Shown in pieces: positions 1 to 7,187 of a DNA stretch of 12,404 bases. The DNA is from Echinostoma caproni (taxonomy: Eukaryota; Platyhelminthes; Trematoda; Plagiorchiida; Echinostomatidae): positions 1 to 12,404 of the forward strand of contig UZAN01057967.1 in the NCBI GenBank assembly GCA_900618425.1, in the 5' to 3' direction. The notes under the pieces are model-generated. The model ran no database searches and was not told the DNA's origin. It worked only from the letters and a program-made list of their open reading frames with translations. The stretch's first letter is position 1; each line of letters opens with the position of its first letter. The position numbers and the translations under genes are program-made.

Positions 1-180
1 CCGCCTGGAATATGCCGGAGGATGTGTGGAGACCAAACGGTAGGAAGTTCTATTGATATAGTCCCCATAGGGTGTTGATGGTGGTGAATTGCCGGCAGGT
101 TGGGGAGAGACGAATCCGGAGGTATCAATTAGCCAATTCAACCTTCGAGAAGCATGTGCTTCTACTACCAGCAGTTGTAG
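1..180 (-). pseudogene. Reverse transcriptase fragment, Ty3/gypsy-type pol relic
   Basis: Reading the minus strand in one frame gives, in order, FSKVEL (151-134), YLRI, TINT (82-71), a GLY turn, LPFGL (43-29) and GIFQ ending at base 5. This order matches the Ty3/gypsy reverse transcriptase pattern F-[SA]-K-[IL]-D-L-x-x-A-Y-L-Q-I ... TINT..GL....LPFGL..A..IFQ, which covers motif A and the following block. The copy is dead. There is an in-frame TGA at 127-125 inside motif A and a TAG at 52-50 just before LPFGL. The first catalytic Asp of motif A is Glu (codon 139-137). The window edge cuts the C-terminal side, including the YxDD motif. On the N-terminal side the homology fades near 160, and the sequence is interrupted at 180 by the LTR element. 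This relic is therefore older than that insertion. Confidence 0.8.
177..180. repeat. Target-site duplication, left copy (GTAG)
   Basis: GTAG directly abuts the first base of the 5' LTR and is repeated at 2188-2191 directly after the 3' LTR. A 4-bp duplication fits LTR-element integrases. Four bases alone could match by chance, but the position is exact at both ends. Confidence 0.78.
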
Positions 181-190
181 TGATGTGTTA

Positions 191-212
191 TACTACTCAC
201 AAGTGAATAGTA
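191..212. repeat. Imperfect hairpin near the 5' LTR start
   Basis: TACTACTCAC, AA, GTGAATAGTA: 10-bp arms with one mismatch around a 2-base centre. The 3' LTR counterpart (1901-1922) is perfect. Confidence 0.75.
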
Positions 213-436
213 CGCAAAATAATGCGATCAGCAGTTCCTTTCAACCCAAAAATGTACAAGACCTGTTGGAGAAAACTGCTGCTGTTCAGTATAGTGAATA
301 CAAAAATGCGTAACTAATAGTGAACTGTTCCATCAGTTATCCAGTGTGCGTATGTGTAGGAACTCTGCAAACTTGTTCCGAATGAGATATTTTGTTATAT
401 GAATGACAATTTAACCATATCCTGACCGTTATTGGC

Positions 437-442
437 AATAAA
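437..442 (+). terminator. Polyadenylation signal AATAAA in the 5' LTR
   Basis: AATAAA lies 40 bases before the LTR end and is conserved in the 3' LTR, as expected for the R region of an LTR element. It is presumably the 3'-end signal of the element transcript. Confidence 0.6.
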
Positions 443-484
443 TGAACATCCTCGACCAGCACCGCCTTCTGGAATTATAACAAT

Positions 485-500
485 TGATGCCGTGACCAGG
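485..500 (+). promoter_or_regulatory. Primer binding site, tRNA-His-like
   Basis: Two bases after the LTR end comes TGATGCCGTGACCAGG. A primer site should begin TGG, the complement of tRNA CCA, so the third base carries a G-to-A change. The next bases, TGCCGTGA, equal the complement of the 3' acceptor strand of eukaryotic tRNA-His, which starts GCCGTGA. The following CCAGG would pair with a T-stem that differs from the vertebrate one, so the match needs the host's own tRNA-His gene for proof. Confidence 0.6.
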
Positions 501-506
501 AACAGG

Positions 507-991
507 ATGGAGGTTCCGTGGCCTGATACCCTCGAGGATGGAGACGCGCGGACGTTCCTGGGGGAGTTCGAGGACGTCGCAGAGCTGGTGGGAACTCGGT
601 CGGACCGGGGTCCGTTGACGACCCTCCGAGCGCTTCTCAAGGGCCGAGCGCGGGCAGTGTTGGATGCGGTGCGAAGAGACCCGGAGGAGATGGAATGGGC
701 GCTGCGAAGGATGCCCCAATCGCTGGATTTGACAACCCGGCCGATCGCCAGCAGGCGTTGCGGAGCTTCAGGACGGCGCAGCTCGGAGTTGCTGTGGCCC
801 CTTTGTCGCATATCGTCGCCCTGTTGAATCGAGCGCTCCGACCATTGGAAGATGCGGCGTGTACGGATTTATTGCTCGATGGTTTCACGGAGAGCCGGCC
901 GAAAGATCTGCGCGAGACCGCATGGATAATTAATGCCGAGAAGATCATAGATGCTTCCAAACTGGCGGATGTGTTGAGGAAATTCACCTGA
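507..991 (+). pseudogene. gag-like capsid protein of the LTR element, frameshifted
   Basis: The ATG at 507 lies just after the primer site and opens a frame beginning MEVPWPDTLEDGDARTF. About 65 codons in, near 697-705, the protein-like reading moves to another frame (..AAKDAPIAGFDNPADRQ.. to ..DASKLADVLRKFT) and ends at TGA 989-991. A 2-base insertion or 1-base deletion explains this. The total of about 160 residues is helix-rich and charged, as in gag matrix/capsid regions, and it resembles gag proteins I associate with fluke LTR elements. A CCHC zinc knuckle should follow. Downstream, after two stops, only a possible C-terminal end of one is left (KNCPE near 1150-1165). As it stands the capsid cannot be made in one piece. 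Confidence 0.75.
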
Positions 992-1075
992 AAGAAAATG
1001 ACACCTGTCTAGCCAACCGAAGACCCTGGAAGCCAGCCCCTTGGAAGTACGGCAACTCTCAAAAAACTAACGGAG

Positions 1076-1366
1076 GTGGCAGCCATCCGAACCGATTTCA
1101 ATCAGAGAGCATTCGAGAATGGGGATTTTGAGCTCGAAGATCCTGAGCGCTGGCAGAAAAATTGCCCCGAAACACAACGCAAGTTGTTTCTGAGAGAACC
1201 CCTGTGTGCGTTAAAATCGGTTTCCCCAGACAAAGCTCACTCCGGAACGAGTGATAGTTGTTCAGTCCAGACCCATGTGGAGATAGGGGATCAGAAAGTG
1301 CCGTGTTTGTCTGACACATGTGCGGCGGTTTATACAGCAGAACTTCAGTCAACTTTCAGTCATTAG
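1076..1366 (+). pseudogene. Aspartic protease relic of the LTR element
   Basis: The same frame as the second half of gag reopens after stops at 989-991 and about 1010. It runs to TAG at 1364-1366. Residues encoded at about 1271-1327 read THVEIGDQKVPCLSDTCAAV, which fits the retropepsin pattern V-x-I-G-x-x-K-V-P-x-L-V-D-T-G-A-A-V. The catalytic Asp (1313-1315) and Thr remain, but the Gly of DTG is Cys (TGT, 1319-1321), which should abolish activity. The reading is lost soon after the active site, where about 30 residues before the flap would be expected. The segment just upstream (ERWQKNCPETQ) may be the end of a zinc knuckle. Identification rests on this one motif plus its place after gag. 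Confidence 0.6.
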
Positions 1367-1570
1367 AAGCTTCGAATACGGCAGAGAAGACTGTTGACGA
1401 AAACGAGCCGCAATTTGGCAGTGCAGCAACTCGAACTTTCTCTGCTGGGAACATGACGGACAGGCAAAATTTCGCCAGTTCGCGAAACAATATCATAAGC
1501 AAGTGAAGAAAACCGGTGAAATGGAAACCAAGCGCACTTCTGAAAAAGTCAGAATCAGAGTACTAACACC
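1367..1570 (+). other. Internal element sequence, origin unclear
   Basis: This lies between the protease relic and the candidate pol tail. An open frame crosses it from 1318 to 1506, but I recognise no motif. The joint of the large pol deletion must lie in or near this stretch. I see no obvious short direct repeat marking it. Confidence 0.4.
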
Positions 1571-1890
1571 ATGTCGGGGGCCGTACCGGTGACCCTGAAG
1601 CAGCGAAGTTACTTCCTGGATGGCGAAGTTTACGTAGAATCAGGATCCCAATTAACATGTTTCAGGAGATAAGTGGCGACAGAGACGTGTATCGAAGTGA
1701 ACACGATAGATGGCACCGAGATCGAAGCCTCACGCCAAAAATTCGTCCGAAATCAACCGGCTGGTCGGGTCACCATAAATCCATCACGAAGCCACAAGAA
1801 ACTGCCAACCAAATGCGGACCCGTTCGGACTCTCAGAAGAAAGAACTCATTGCCCGGTGCATGCAGAGTTCCTTTTCGCCGGGGGAGGGG
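1571..1890 (+). pseudogene. Possible C-terminal tail of pol (integrase end)
   Basis: From ATG 1571 a frame runs about 107 codons to the polypurine tract with one internal stop (TAA 1670-1672). It encodes YFLDGEVYVESG and, past the stop, a pattern V-x-V-N-T-I-D-G-T-E-I-E ... F-V-R-N-Q. Its spacing recalls the small beta-barrel and R-H-x-N-Q-L-R ending found after the integrase core in many Ty3/gypsy elements. Ending just before the polypurine tract fits the end of pol. No zinc finger or DDE core is present. The match is loose and I would not insist on it. Confidence 0.3.
1880..1890 (+). promoter_or_regulatory. Polypurine tract
   Basis: CGGGGGAGGGG ends at the base before the 3' LTR (TGTTGTGAG from 1891). 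A purine run in exactly this place is the expected plus-strand primer. It also fixes the LTR start at 1891 rather than at the TGTGAG 3 bases further in. Confidence 0.8.
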
Positions 1891-1900
1891 TGTTGTGAGA

Positions 1901-1922
1901 TACTACTCACAAGTGAGTAGTA
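1901..1922. repeat. Perfect inverted repeat near the 3' LTR start
   Basis: TACTACTCAC (1901-1910), AA, GTGAGTAGTA (1913-1922): 10-bp arms with no mismatch and a 2-base centre. It begins 10 bases inside the LTR. It could be a palindromic protein-binding site or a DNA hairpin. The arm sequence TACTAC resembles the insertion-site flanks. Confidence 0.85.
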
Positions 1923-2141
1923 CGCAAAATAATGCGATCAGCAGTTCCTTTCAGCCAAAAATGAACAAGATCTGTTGGAGCAAACAGGTGCTGTTTGATA
2001 CGGTGAGCACAAGAATGCGCATCTGATAGTGGACCACTCCATTACACATTCGGTGTGTTTGCAGGAATTCTGCAAACTTGTTCCGAATGAGATATTTTGT
2101 TATATGAATGACAATTTAGCCATATCCTGACCGTTATTGGC

Positions 2142-2147
2142 AATAAA
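2142..2147 (+). terminator. Polyadenylation signal AATAAA in the 3' LTR
   Basis: This has the same position and context as in the 5' LTR. It would terminate the element transcript, and reads entering from upstream. Confidence 0.6.
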
Positions 2148-2187
2148 TGAACATCCTCGACCAGCACCGCCTTTTGGAATTATAACA

Positions 2188-2210
2188 GTAGTACTTATAC
2201 TACTACTACA
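2188..2210. repeat. Right target duplication GTAG and TAC-triplet tract
   Basis: GTAG (2188-2191) repeats 177-180. It overlaps GTAGTA CTTA TACTAC, a 6-bp inverted repeat, and runs into (TAC)4 at 2198-2209. The left flank is also triplet-rich (CTTCTACTACCAGCAGTTGTAG, 159-180), so the insertion site was a TAC/GTA-rich tract. Confidence 0.75.
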
Positions 2211-2662
2211 CAGTGCGATTCCTTCATCGTTTCACATTGTCTTTCCCCCTTCATTCGTGACCTCAAACAATGAAATTTCTTCTGGCCCTCTCTGCAAGCT
2301 GATCGGTCATTTTCCACATGTTGTGCAACTTGAAATCCCTCAACCTGGTACCAGACTGTTTGATCAACGTCTCGTAATGTTTTTGGAGCTCTTGCTGTCA
2401 CCTGTTGTTCAGTAGTGCTATATTGGCCATCCTGATGCTCATGTCGGAGTTCACTGGACATGCTAAAGACTCGCGGCTGTGGATTCTCTCTCTGGGCAAG
2501 CATCATATCCCTTGTTGAAGCCGAGCCATCTAACCGATCGATGAATGCACTCGATAGATTGTGTGGTTGTTGTACACGCACAGGAGGACAAGTTATGAAT
2601 CCTATACTGCTTAAGCGTTGACAGAGAATCATCACAGGACAATCAGTTATGCAGCGATGCAT
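2195..2662 (-). CDS. Hypothetical open frame, possible exon or gene relic
   Basis: This is the longest uninterrupted frame in the window: 155 codons from the ATG at 2662-2660 to a TAA at 2197-2195 inside the TAC-triplet tract. I do not recognise the product. The first part (to about codon 88, base 2400) is polar with scattered Gln, Ser and Arg. From 2397 to 2263 a neighbouring minus-strand frame reads much more like protein. It starts QQELQKHYETL, is amphipathic and coiled-coil-like, has the segment MWKMTDQLAERARR, and ends at TGA 2265-2263. The switch point contains CAG|GTGACAG, which could be a 4-base insertion or a splice donor. The end VVVV in the long frame is only translated triplet repeat, so the frame-shifted ending is the better candidate. 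A TATATAAAC box lies on the same strand about 330 bases upstream. It could be a broken host gene copy or chance. At this base composition a frame of this length is expected less than once per window. Confidence 0.3.
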   Translation of the reverse strand: MHRCITDCPVMILCQRLSSIGFITCPPVRVQQPHNLSSAFIDRLDGSASTRDMMLAQRENPQPRVFSMSSELRHEHQDGQYSTTEQQVTARAPKTLRDVDQTVWYQVEGFQVAQHVENDRSACREGQKKFHCLRSRMKGERQCETMKESHCVVVV

Positions 2663-2677
2663 CACCCGGGCATTCAA

Positions 2678-3574
2678 TTAAACTGGTGGCAGAACAATCT
2701 TAAAATTGAAACAATTTGCACATGTGAAAGACCATAGTTTTCAAACTACTTTTTTGAAATTCTATTCGATAAGTGAAAAAAGTGAACCAGAAAACAAGTG
2801 CGAGATTTACGCTGTAGTTGAATCGATCAGGTCGATAGCCAAACGGTGCTGACGTTATCTGATGTCAGACCAGTGATTCACATTGCTTGCTCGATCGTTT
2901 TGTGTCACTACTGCGGAAACGTCCATCATGGGTTGGATTTTTCATCCCATCAAAGTTGATCAGCTTTCGTTGGTACAGTTCAATGTGCACTGTCGTTTAT
3001 ATAGGGCCACCTAAGTGCACCCCGGGTAGGCTACCTGGTTTTAATGTGTGGAACCAAAACTCAACGCGTTTCTGTAAGAGCTAGCAATAGATCAAAAGAT
3101 AAAAATTGATGACAAATCAGCATAGATATGATGATTGGACAGCTGTACAATTATTTCCGTACTGGGCCAACTGTATCAAGCCGGATGAGGAATTGGTTCC
3201 CGGTTCCCTTTACGCAGCGCACATCTCAAATGAAATGAGATCTATACCTGGTTATATGTCCATCTATTGAAGCAAACCGTTCGGTTGAGCTGGCGAACGA
3301 ATCATGCCGACAATGCCAGCCTGAAAGCCTCTCGTAGCAACCGCATAACAGGTAACAACAAAAACGACGGACTTATGACGTATGATGATTGAGGATAACG
3401 AACGAATGCTTATTGTGGGCCAGGTAGCTACACTAATTTATGCCTAGGCAATATGACCCTACAGAAGTGTAGAAATTGTAGTATGCACTGATCACGAAAT
3501 ACGAATCATGGATTAGGAATCACAGACGCCACGCAAGCATTGATTTACACGAGAATTAGAAAGACAGTATCCCA
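2678..3574. other. No gene recognised; one TATA-like box on the minus strand
   Basis: The stretch has mixed composition with short open frames at chance length, the longest being 65 codons at 2887-3084 on the plus strand. The only regulatory-looking site is CTATATAAAC on the minus strand (3004-2995), preceded by a GC-richer segment (3005-3035) and pointing toward the 2195-2662 frame. There are no start-site data to support it. Confidence 0.35.
2995..3004 (-). promoter_or_regulatory. Candidate TATA box
   Basis: The minus strand reads CTATATAAAC, close to the TATA consensus. It faces the 155-codon frame about 330 bases downstream. Such boxes arise by chance in AT-rich DNA, so the weight is low. 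Confidence 0.2.
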
Positions 3575-3700
3575 TGTAACACAGACGCAAAGAAAAGGTC
3601 AAAGGAATAGCAGTTCGTTTATTGAAACAAATAAGGGGGTTTAAATAATAGATACAAAGCAAGTTCATTGGTCACCTAAGCCTCTGCCAATCGTGTGTTA
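3575..3700 (-). repeat. LTR-like 3' half on the minus strand
   Basis: The minus strand reads TATTTAAACCCCC, then CAATAAACGAAC (AATAAA at 3623-3618), then ends TGTGTTACA at 3575. A TATA-like box, a poly(A) signal and a TG...CA-style end within about 75 bases is the layout of an LTR R-U5 end. No partner LTR, primer site or target duplication was found. A possible 5' end is TGTGATTAATC near 3839, which would give about 265 bp. This would be a solo or decayed LTR of a family different from the 181-2187 element. It may equally be unrelated sequence. Confidence 0.3.
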
Positions 3701-3716
3701 CTATTTCTGGCGTCGT

Positions 3717-3790
3717 ACAGCTTCTGTCTGGACCACACGATTTCTGATTGGCTGGTTTAATCGGCCTATGGTTTGTAGTCCAGAAGCTGT
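3717..3790. repeat. Inverted repeat
   Basis: ACAGCTTCTGTCTGGAC (3717-3733) pairs with GTCCAGAAGCTGT (3778-3790) except for a 4-base bulge, around a 44-base loop. CCAATCGTGTG (3686-3696) and CACACGATT (3734-3742) also pair. These could be remnants of a terminal-inverted-repeat element or simply structured repeat DNA. Confidence 0.5.
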
Positions 3791-3840
3791 AAGGCGTAGG
3801 CGTTTTGCTGATGTCAGATAGGAAGCTTGATTAATCACAG

Positions 3841-3898
3841 TTGTCCGAAAACTGTAATGTGTCGCCCCGAGGTTCGCGTCATCTCGTAGGCTAGGATC
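3841..3898 (-). repeat. Dispersed repeat, copy A
   Basis: This 58-bp block is about 76 percent identical to 11121-11176 in the same orientation (TTGTCCG.AACTGT.ATGTGT.GCCCC ... GGATC). On the minus strand both copies encode DPSLRD....GATHxS, so the block may come from a coding part of a repeat. In copy A the minus frame stays open for about 65 codons, from 3898 to a stop near 3706. I do not recognise the protein. A part of a degraded non-LTR or other repeat family is the likely source. Confidence 0.6.
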
Positions 3899-3900
3899 AC

Positions 3901-6422
3901 CACAAGAAGGTAGAATGAGACGCTGCTCCCGGAAAGTGGCGTTTGCGATGCTTCATATGTGCCTGAGGTCATCATACGTGTTTCCATTGGTCCAGACTTG
4001 TGTTCTTGATGCCTCGATTTCCCTATCGATCAATACAGATTGTTCCACTACCCTTTTTCGGTCGAATTCGTTTTGATCAACATTATTCTACCTGATTTTT
4101 TGCACCACCATTGTTTCCGTCTTCGCTCGCTAGTGCGCTAAAATCCAAGGGGCAAATTAATCCACTACAGTTCAGGAATTATCCACATTACATGGCTATC
4201 AATATCGGGGTTGCATCAGCCTGAACAAGATGCCAGTTCACGTGTTTTTCTAAAACCGGGGGGCAAACGGAACAAAACAAACGCAGTCGGTCAGAGTTCT
4301 GATTTGAGAAATCAAAAATAACTACCAAAAACTACCGAAAATCATTTCAAATAGTACGATGGTTCATCAGACAATTGAACCATCTTCACAAATGATTGGT
4401 CTGGCACAAATCCTTTCTAACTGTTAGAAAAACAAATATTGTTTTGGTCTATCGCAACATTCTGTTAGGGTTGTTATTTTCTTACCTACCCACCAGCTGC
4501 AATGTCATATACACTGGGCACGATGCTGTTAGATTAGACAAGTTAATGAGGTTTCCAAACTGCCATACTTCATTTAACTGTATAAGTTTTCCACAGATTT
4601 CGAGCTGGATTGAATTGGAAACTGCCTTCCAGCGAACTGGAACCTATACAAGCTCAATATTCCTTTGAATTTGCCATGGTGACTAGAATACAAAAAGTAG
4701 GGTTCTAAATAAAATCCAGATAGAAGTGTAATAGGGGTGTAGAAAAAGCCCATTGTGCTTCTGTCTTCGTCAATCAAGCGGTCTTTATGAGTAAAGCTAA
4801 AAGTAGCCTCCTGTAAGTGGTCAGACTGATGTTGACACAAGGTTTTGAAGATGTCTTTGAATTCAGATTTGTAATTTTGTTCCCTGTTCAGCTTCTGACT
4901 TAAAACTTCTCGGTTCACTGCTCATATTCGTCGCGGGGACTCCGTTTTGTGATCCAGACTTACGTGACCGCATTCCAGGCACGACCAGGTGCAGCTTCAT
5001 GTCATCCAATCATCGTTCAGGAAGCTCGGTCAATGGTAAACCGGGCGAACATGACATCCGAGTTAGTACATATGATGCGTCTACACAGATGGTTATGTGA
5101 TTGGACAACGGCCCTTCAACCAATGATATGGCCTATTACCTTCCATAAAACATGCTCTAATTCTATCAATAAACATAAGCATTTGCTGCTATCAATTCCT
5201 CGTGTACTTCATTGGTGTCCGCAGTTCGGATTTGAGCCAATCCAGTTCTGAGCATTACAGTACGGGTTCTCGTATTCTTACATTCAGTACTATTCCGATT
5301 ACCACAATCCGAGTGCTGCTAACGTTTTGATACACTGAATAGATTGTTCATTATCCACATTTAACTCAGTTATTTGTGATTATTGTAGTGGGATACGTCA
5401 TATAGCCTTGGACTCATCATTCTTCAAACTTCATCTTCACAATCCGCAGTTCTTCCAAACAACCTAACACCCAGGAAGCACTAGAGTCGATTTTTGCTCT
5501 CATTAGAGCTCATCGTTAGTTCATACCCACCATCCCCTACGGGACTTAACCGCATCGCATGGAAGATATCTGTTACTAACCAACTAAAACCGAGAATGAT
5601 CGTAACGATCAGTTCATATGTGTTCAAATTTCGTCTTCAGGTATAGTGGGGTCAATTCTATCTGGAATAATAGCAACTAACAGAGCCACAGGTAACTGTG
5701 TACATTCCAGATTGTTTCACTTTTTGCAAATCGTTCGAACCCAGATGCTAAGATACACTATCTCTTAGGAATACCTGCTTCGGAGCCCACAAAAGAGCAT
5801 CACATGTTTCAGCGCGTAGCTGTTGGACTCTAAGACAACATCAGAAAGGAAGCGAATATGATTCCCCGTAGATCAATCATCATCATCGTCACAGTCATCA
5901 TCCGAATCAGTATCGGATATCGAAATACAGTGAAGCACACTTCACTGATGGCTGCTGCAGATTCAGTAGGTGAGCATTAAAAATGACCACCAACAAGAAG
6001 GAAACAGATACACAGAGCTTCCTAAATTTTCAGAATTGATTTACCATCACGANAATCGCAATGCATTCACAATGTTGCATTTCGTTTTATGAGTACAGCA
6101 CCAGAAAACCCCGTTTACAAGGATTTATCAATCCGATTAATGCAAATCGTGCATACACCACTCTGCGAGAAAAATAAATACTATCTCTCATGGCATTACT
6201 TCATTCATATATACCAAAAATTTCTTAGTTTCTGCCGCAACCGTTCAAGTTACAGTGGGATTGATTCCTGGTCTGAATTTCCTCATTATTATGCCCCTCA
6301 GCCCAAACTGTATTTGCATCAATCACACATGGTTTAACTGGTGGCGAGTGAATAGACTACAGACGAAATTTCATTATCTCTCAGTATCTGTTTTCTGTTT
6401 GTTCCAACAACAAAAGCCGTAA
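3901..6422. other. About 2.5 kb with no supported gene
   Basis: I looked on both strands. Open frames here are short: 114 codons at 4918-4574 minus, 100 codons at 4949-5251 plus, 90 codons at 4396-4668 plus. They lack recognisable motifs and are within chance expectation. The minus strand at 5917-5870 encodes ISDTDSDDDCDDDD followed by TGA, an acidic run that could be a protein tail but is equally a (CAT/GAT) triplet-rich tract. Base 6053 is undetermined (n). The stretch could be intron, intergenic DNA or old unrecognised repeats. Confidence 0.4.
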
Positions 6423-7187
6423 TTGGAAAAGATGCGACTTCATCATGTGGTCGTGATCCCAGTCCCTGGTCCCTGTCCACCTCCTCCTTATAGGTCAACA
6501 TGGTCCCGTGCTGAACACGGTAAAAATGGTCAAAACAGCTTAGTTATTCTCTCCACACAAACCAATGGACTGCGGTGGATTGACCTTAGTTTGAAGGTTC
6601 AAATATGTTCACCAATTAAGCGTACCGCAGAAACAAAAACCAGAAGAACGAAAACAGGCTCAATCCAGCGGGATGTCCATGAAGATACCAACTTGTATTG
6701 AAACCGAAACTTCGTATTTATTCGCGAATCGTCCAGATTTCAGAATTCTCCGGAGAGTTATCCGGATCGTCGACGTTTCACCGAAATGAATCCATAGCTT
6801 CGCCTTCTACGAAATTGTGGGCCTCGTTCCGGGGGAGAGAACGACGAGTTGTACACCTGAACGTCAATAACGATTCACGTTATCCAATCCTTCTTCACGC
6901 GAATTGGCAACCCAACCGCATTCAACCTGAGATCAACCGAGTGTACGAATTCAAATTTCAATCAAACACGTTTTCCCATTGTAACTGACCTCATCACCAG
7001 TACAACCTTGAAAGCTCTCGATGGCAAAGAAACGGTTCATCTTCATTTTGAATATGAGAAGCGAATGCTGATTCGAAAATGGGCAGACTATAGTATTCGG
7101 TTGTGTTGGGTATGCTGGTGATGAAAGATGCAAACACGTGCTCTGTTCATCGTGTGATTCGGAACACACCACTTCATATATGCACGT
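6423..7187 (+). other. Stack of coding-like segments in successive frames
   Basis: Protein-like readings follow one another on the plus strand, each shifted by one base relative to the last: 6423-6574 (..STQTNGLR), 6621-6790 (VPQKQKPEERKQ .. SYLFANRPDF), 6740-6960 (FRGRERRVVHLNVNNDSRYP ..), 6969-7080 (TDLITSTTLKALDGKETVHL ..) and 7087-7187 (GCVGYAGDERCKHVLCSSCD ..). The last has four cysteines that could bind zinc. Regular changes of frame can mean several very short introns, which flatworms are known to have, or a decayed gene. One possible intron is 6575-6620 (GTGGAT...ATTAAG, 46 bases, phase-compatible). No family is recognised, and single segments of this size also occur by chance. Confidence 0.22.

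Larger units (their letters stand above)
181..482 (+). repeat. 5' LTR
   Basis: This is 302 bp, starting TGATGTGTTATAC and ending GGAATTATAACA. It aligns end to end with 1891-2187. The alignment is very uneven. Bases 361-482 match the 3' LTR without gaps and with three differences, all transitions, while 181-360 carry more than 30 mismatches and several small gaps by hand count. It holds a near-perfect 10-bp inverted repeat (191-200 / 203-212) and AATAAA at 437-442. No clear TATA box stands out. TTATATG at 395-401 is a weak candidate. Confidence 0.9.
181..2187 (+). mobile_element. Internally deleted LTR retrotransposon, complete ends
   Basis: Two direct repeats (181-482 and 1891-2187) bound an internal region of about 1.4 kb. 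The unit begins TG and ends CA, with TGTT...AACA at the ends of the 3' LTR. GTAG lies immediately outside on both sides (177-180 and 2188-2191), a 4-bp target duplication. A primer binding site follows the 5' LTR and a purine-rich tract directly precedes the 3' LTR. The internal part holds gag, a protease relic and perhaps the end of pol. There is no room for reverse transcriptase, RNase H or an integrase core, so the copy could move only with enzymes supplied in trans. The gag and protease type suggest Ty3/gypsy rather than Bel/Pao, but without a pol domain this is an inference. It has inserted into an older reverse transcriptase relic on the opposite strand. Confidence 0.88.
1891..2187 (+). 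repeat. 3' LTR
   Basis: This is 297 bp, TGTTGTGAGATAC ... TTTTGGAATTATAACA. Bases 2066-2187 equal 361-482 apart from three transitions. Bases 1891-2065 are far more divergent from 181-360, at roughly 20 percent. AATAAA lies at 2142-2147. After the CA end, the flank begins GTAG. Confidence 0.9.

Noticed and set aside
89..313. 74-codon plus-strand frame across the reverse transcriptase relic and the LTR start
   Set aside because: It crosses the insertion boundary at 180/181 and overlaps the minus-strand relic, so it is a chance frame.
395..827. Minus-strand open frames of 138 and 96 codons, and the N-terminal extension into the LTR of the plus frame from 432
   Set aside because: They overlap the gag frame or the LTR end. 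The minus-strand frames are GC-rich shadows of gag. The first sensible gag start is ATG 507, after the primer site.
1673..2026. 117-codon plus frame running into the 3' LTR
   Set aside because: The part past 1890 is LTR. Only the section before the polypurine tract was kept, as a tentative pol tail.
2137..2415. 92-codon plus-strand frame with a hydrophobic stretch
   Set aside because: It starts inside the LTR and continues through the triplet tract. The hydrophobic residues come from triplet-repeat translation. The minus strand is more protein-like.
4574..4918. 114-codon minus-strand frame
   Set aside because: It has no motif, no good splice sites and no supporting neighbour. The length is within chance expectation for six frames of this size.
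5870..5917. Acidic peptide ISDTDSDDDCDDDD ending at a stop on the minus strand
   Set aside because: The frame has a stop only about 8 codons upstream and the run derives from CAT/GAT triplets. No convincing splice acceptor gives this frame.
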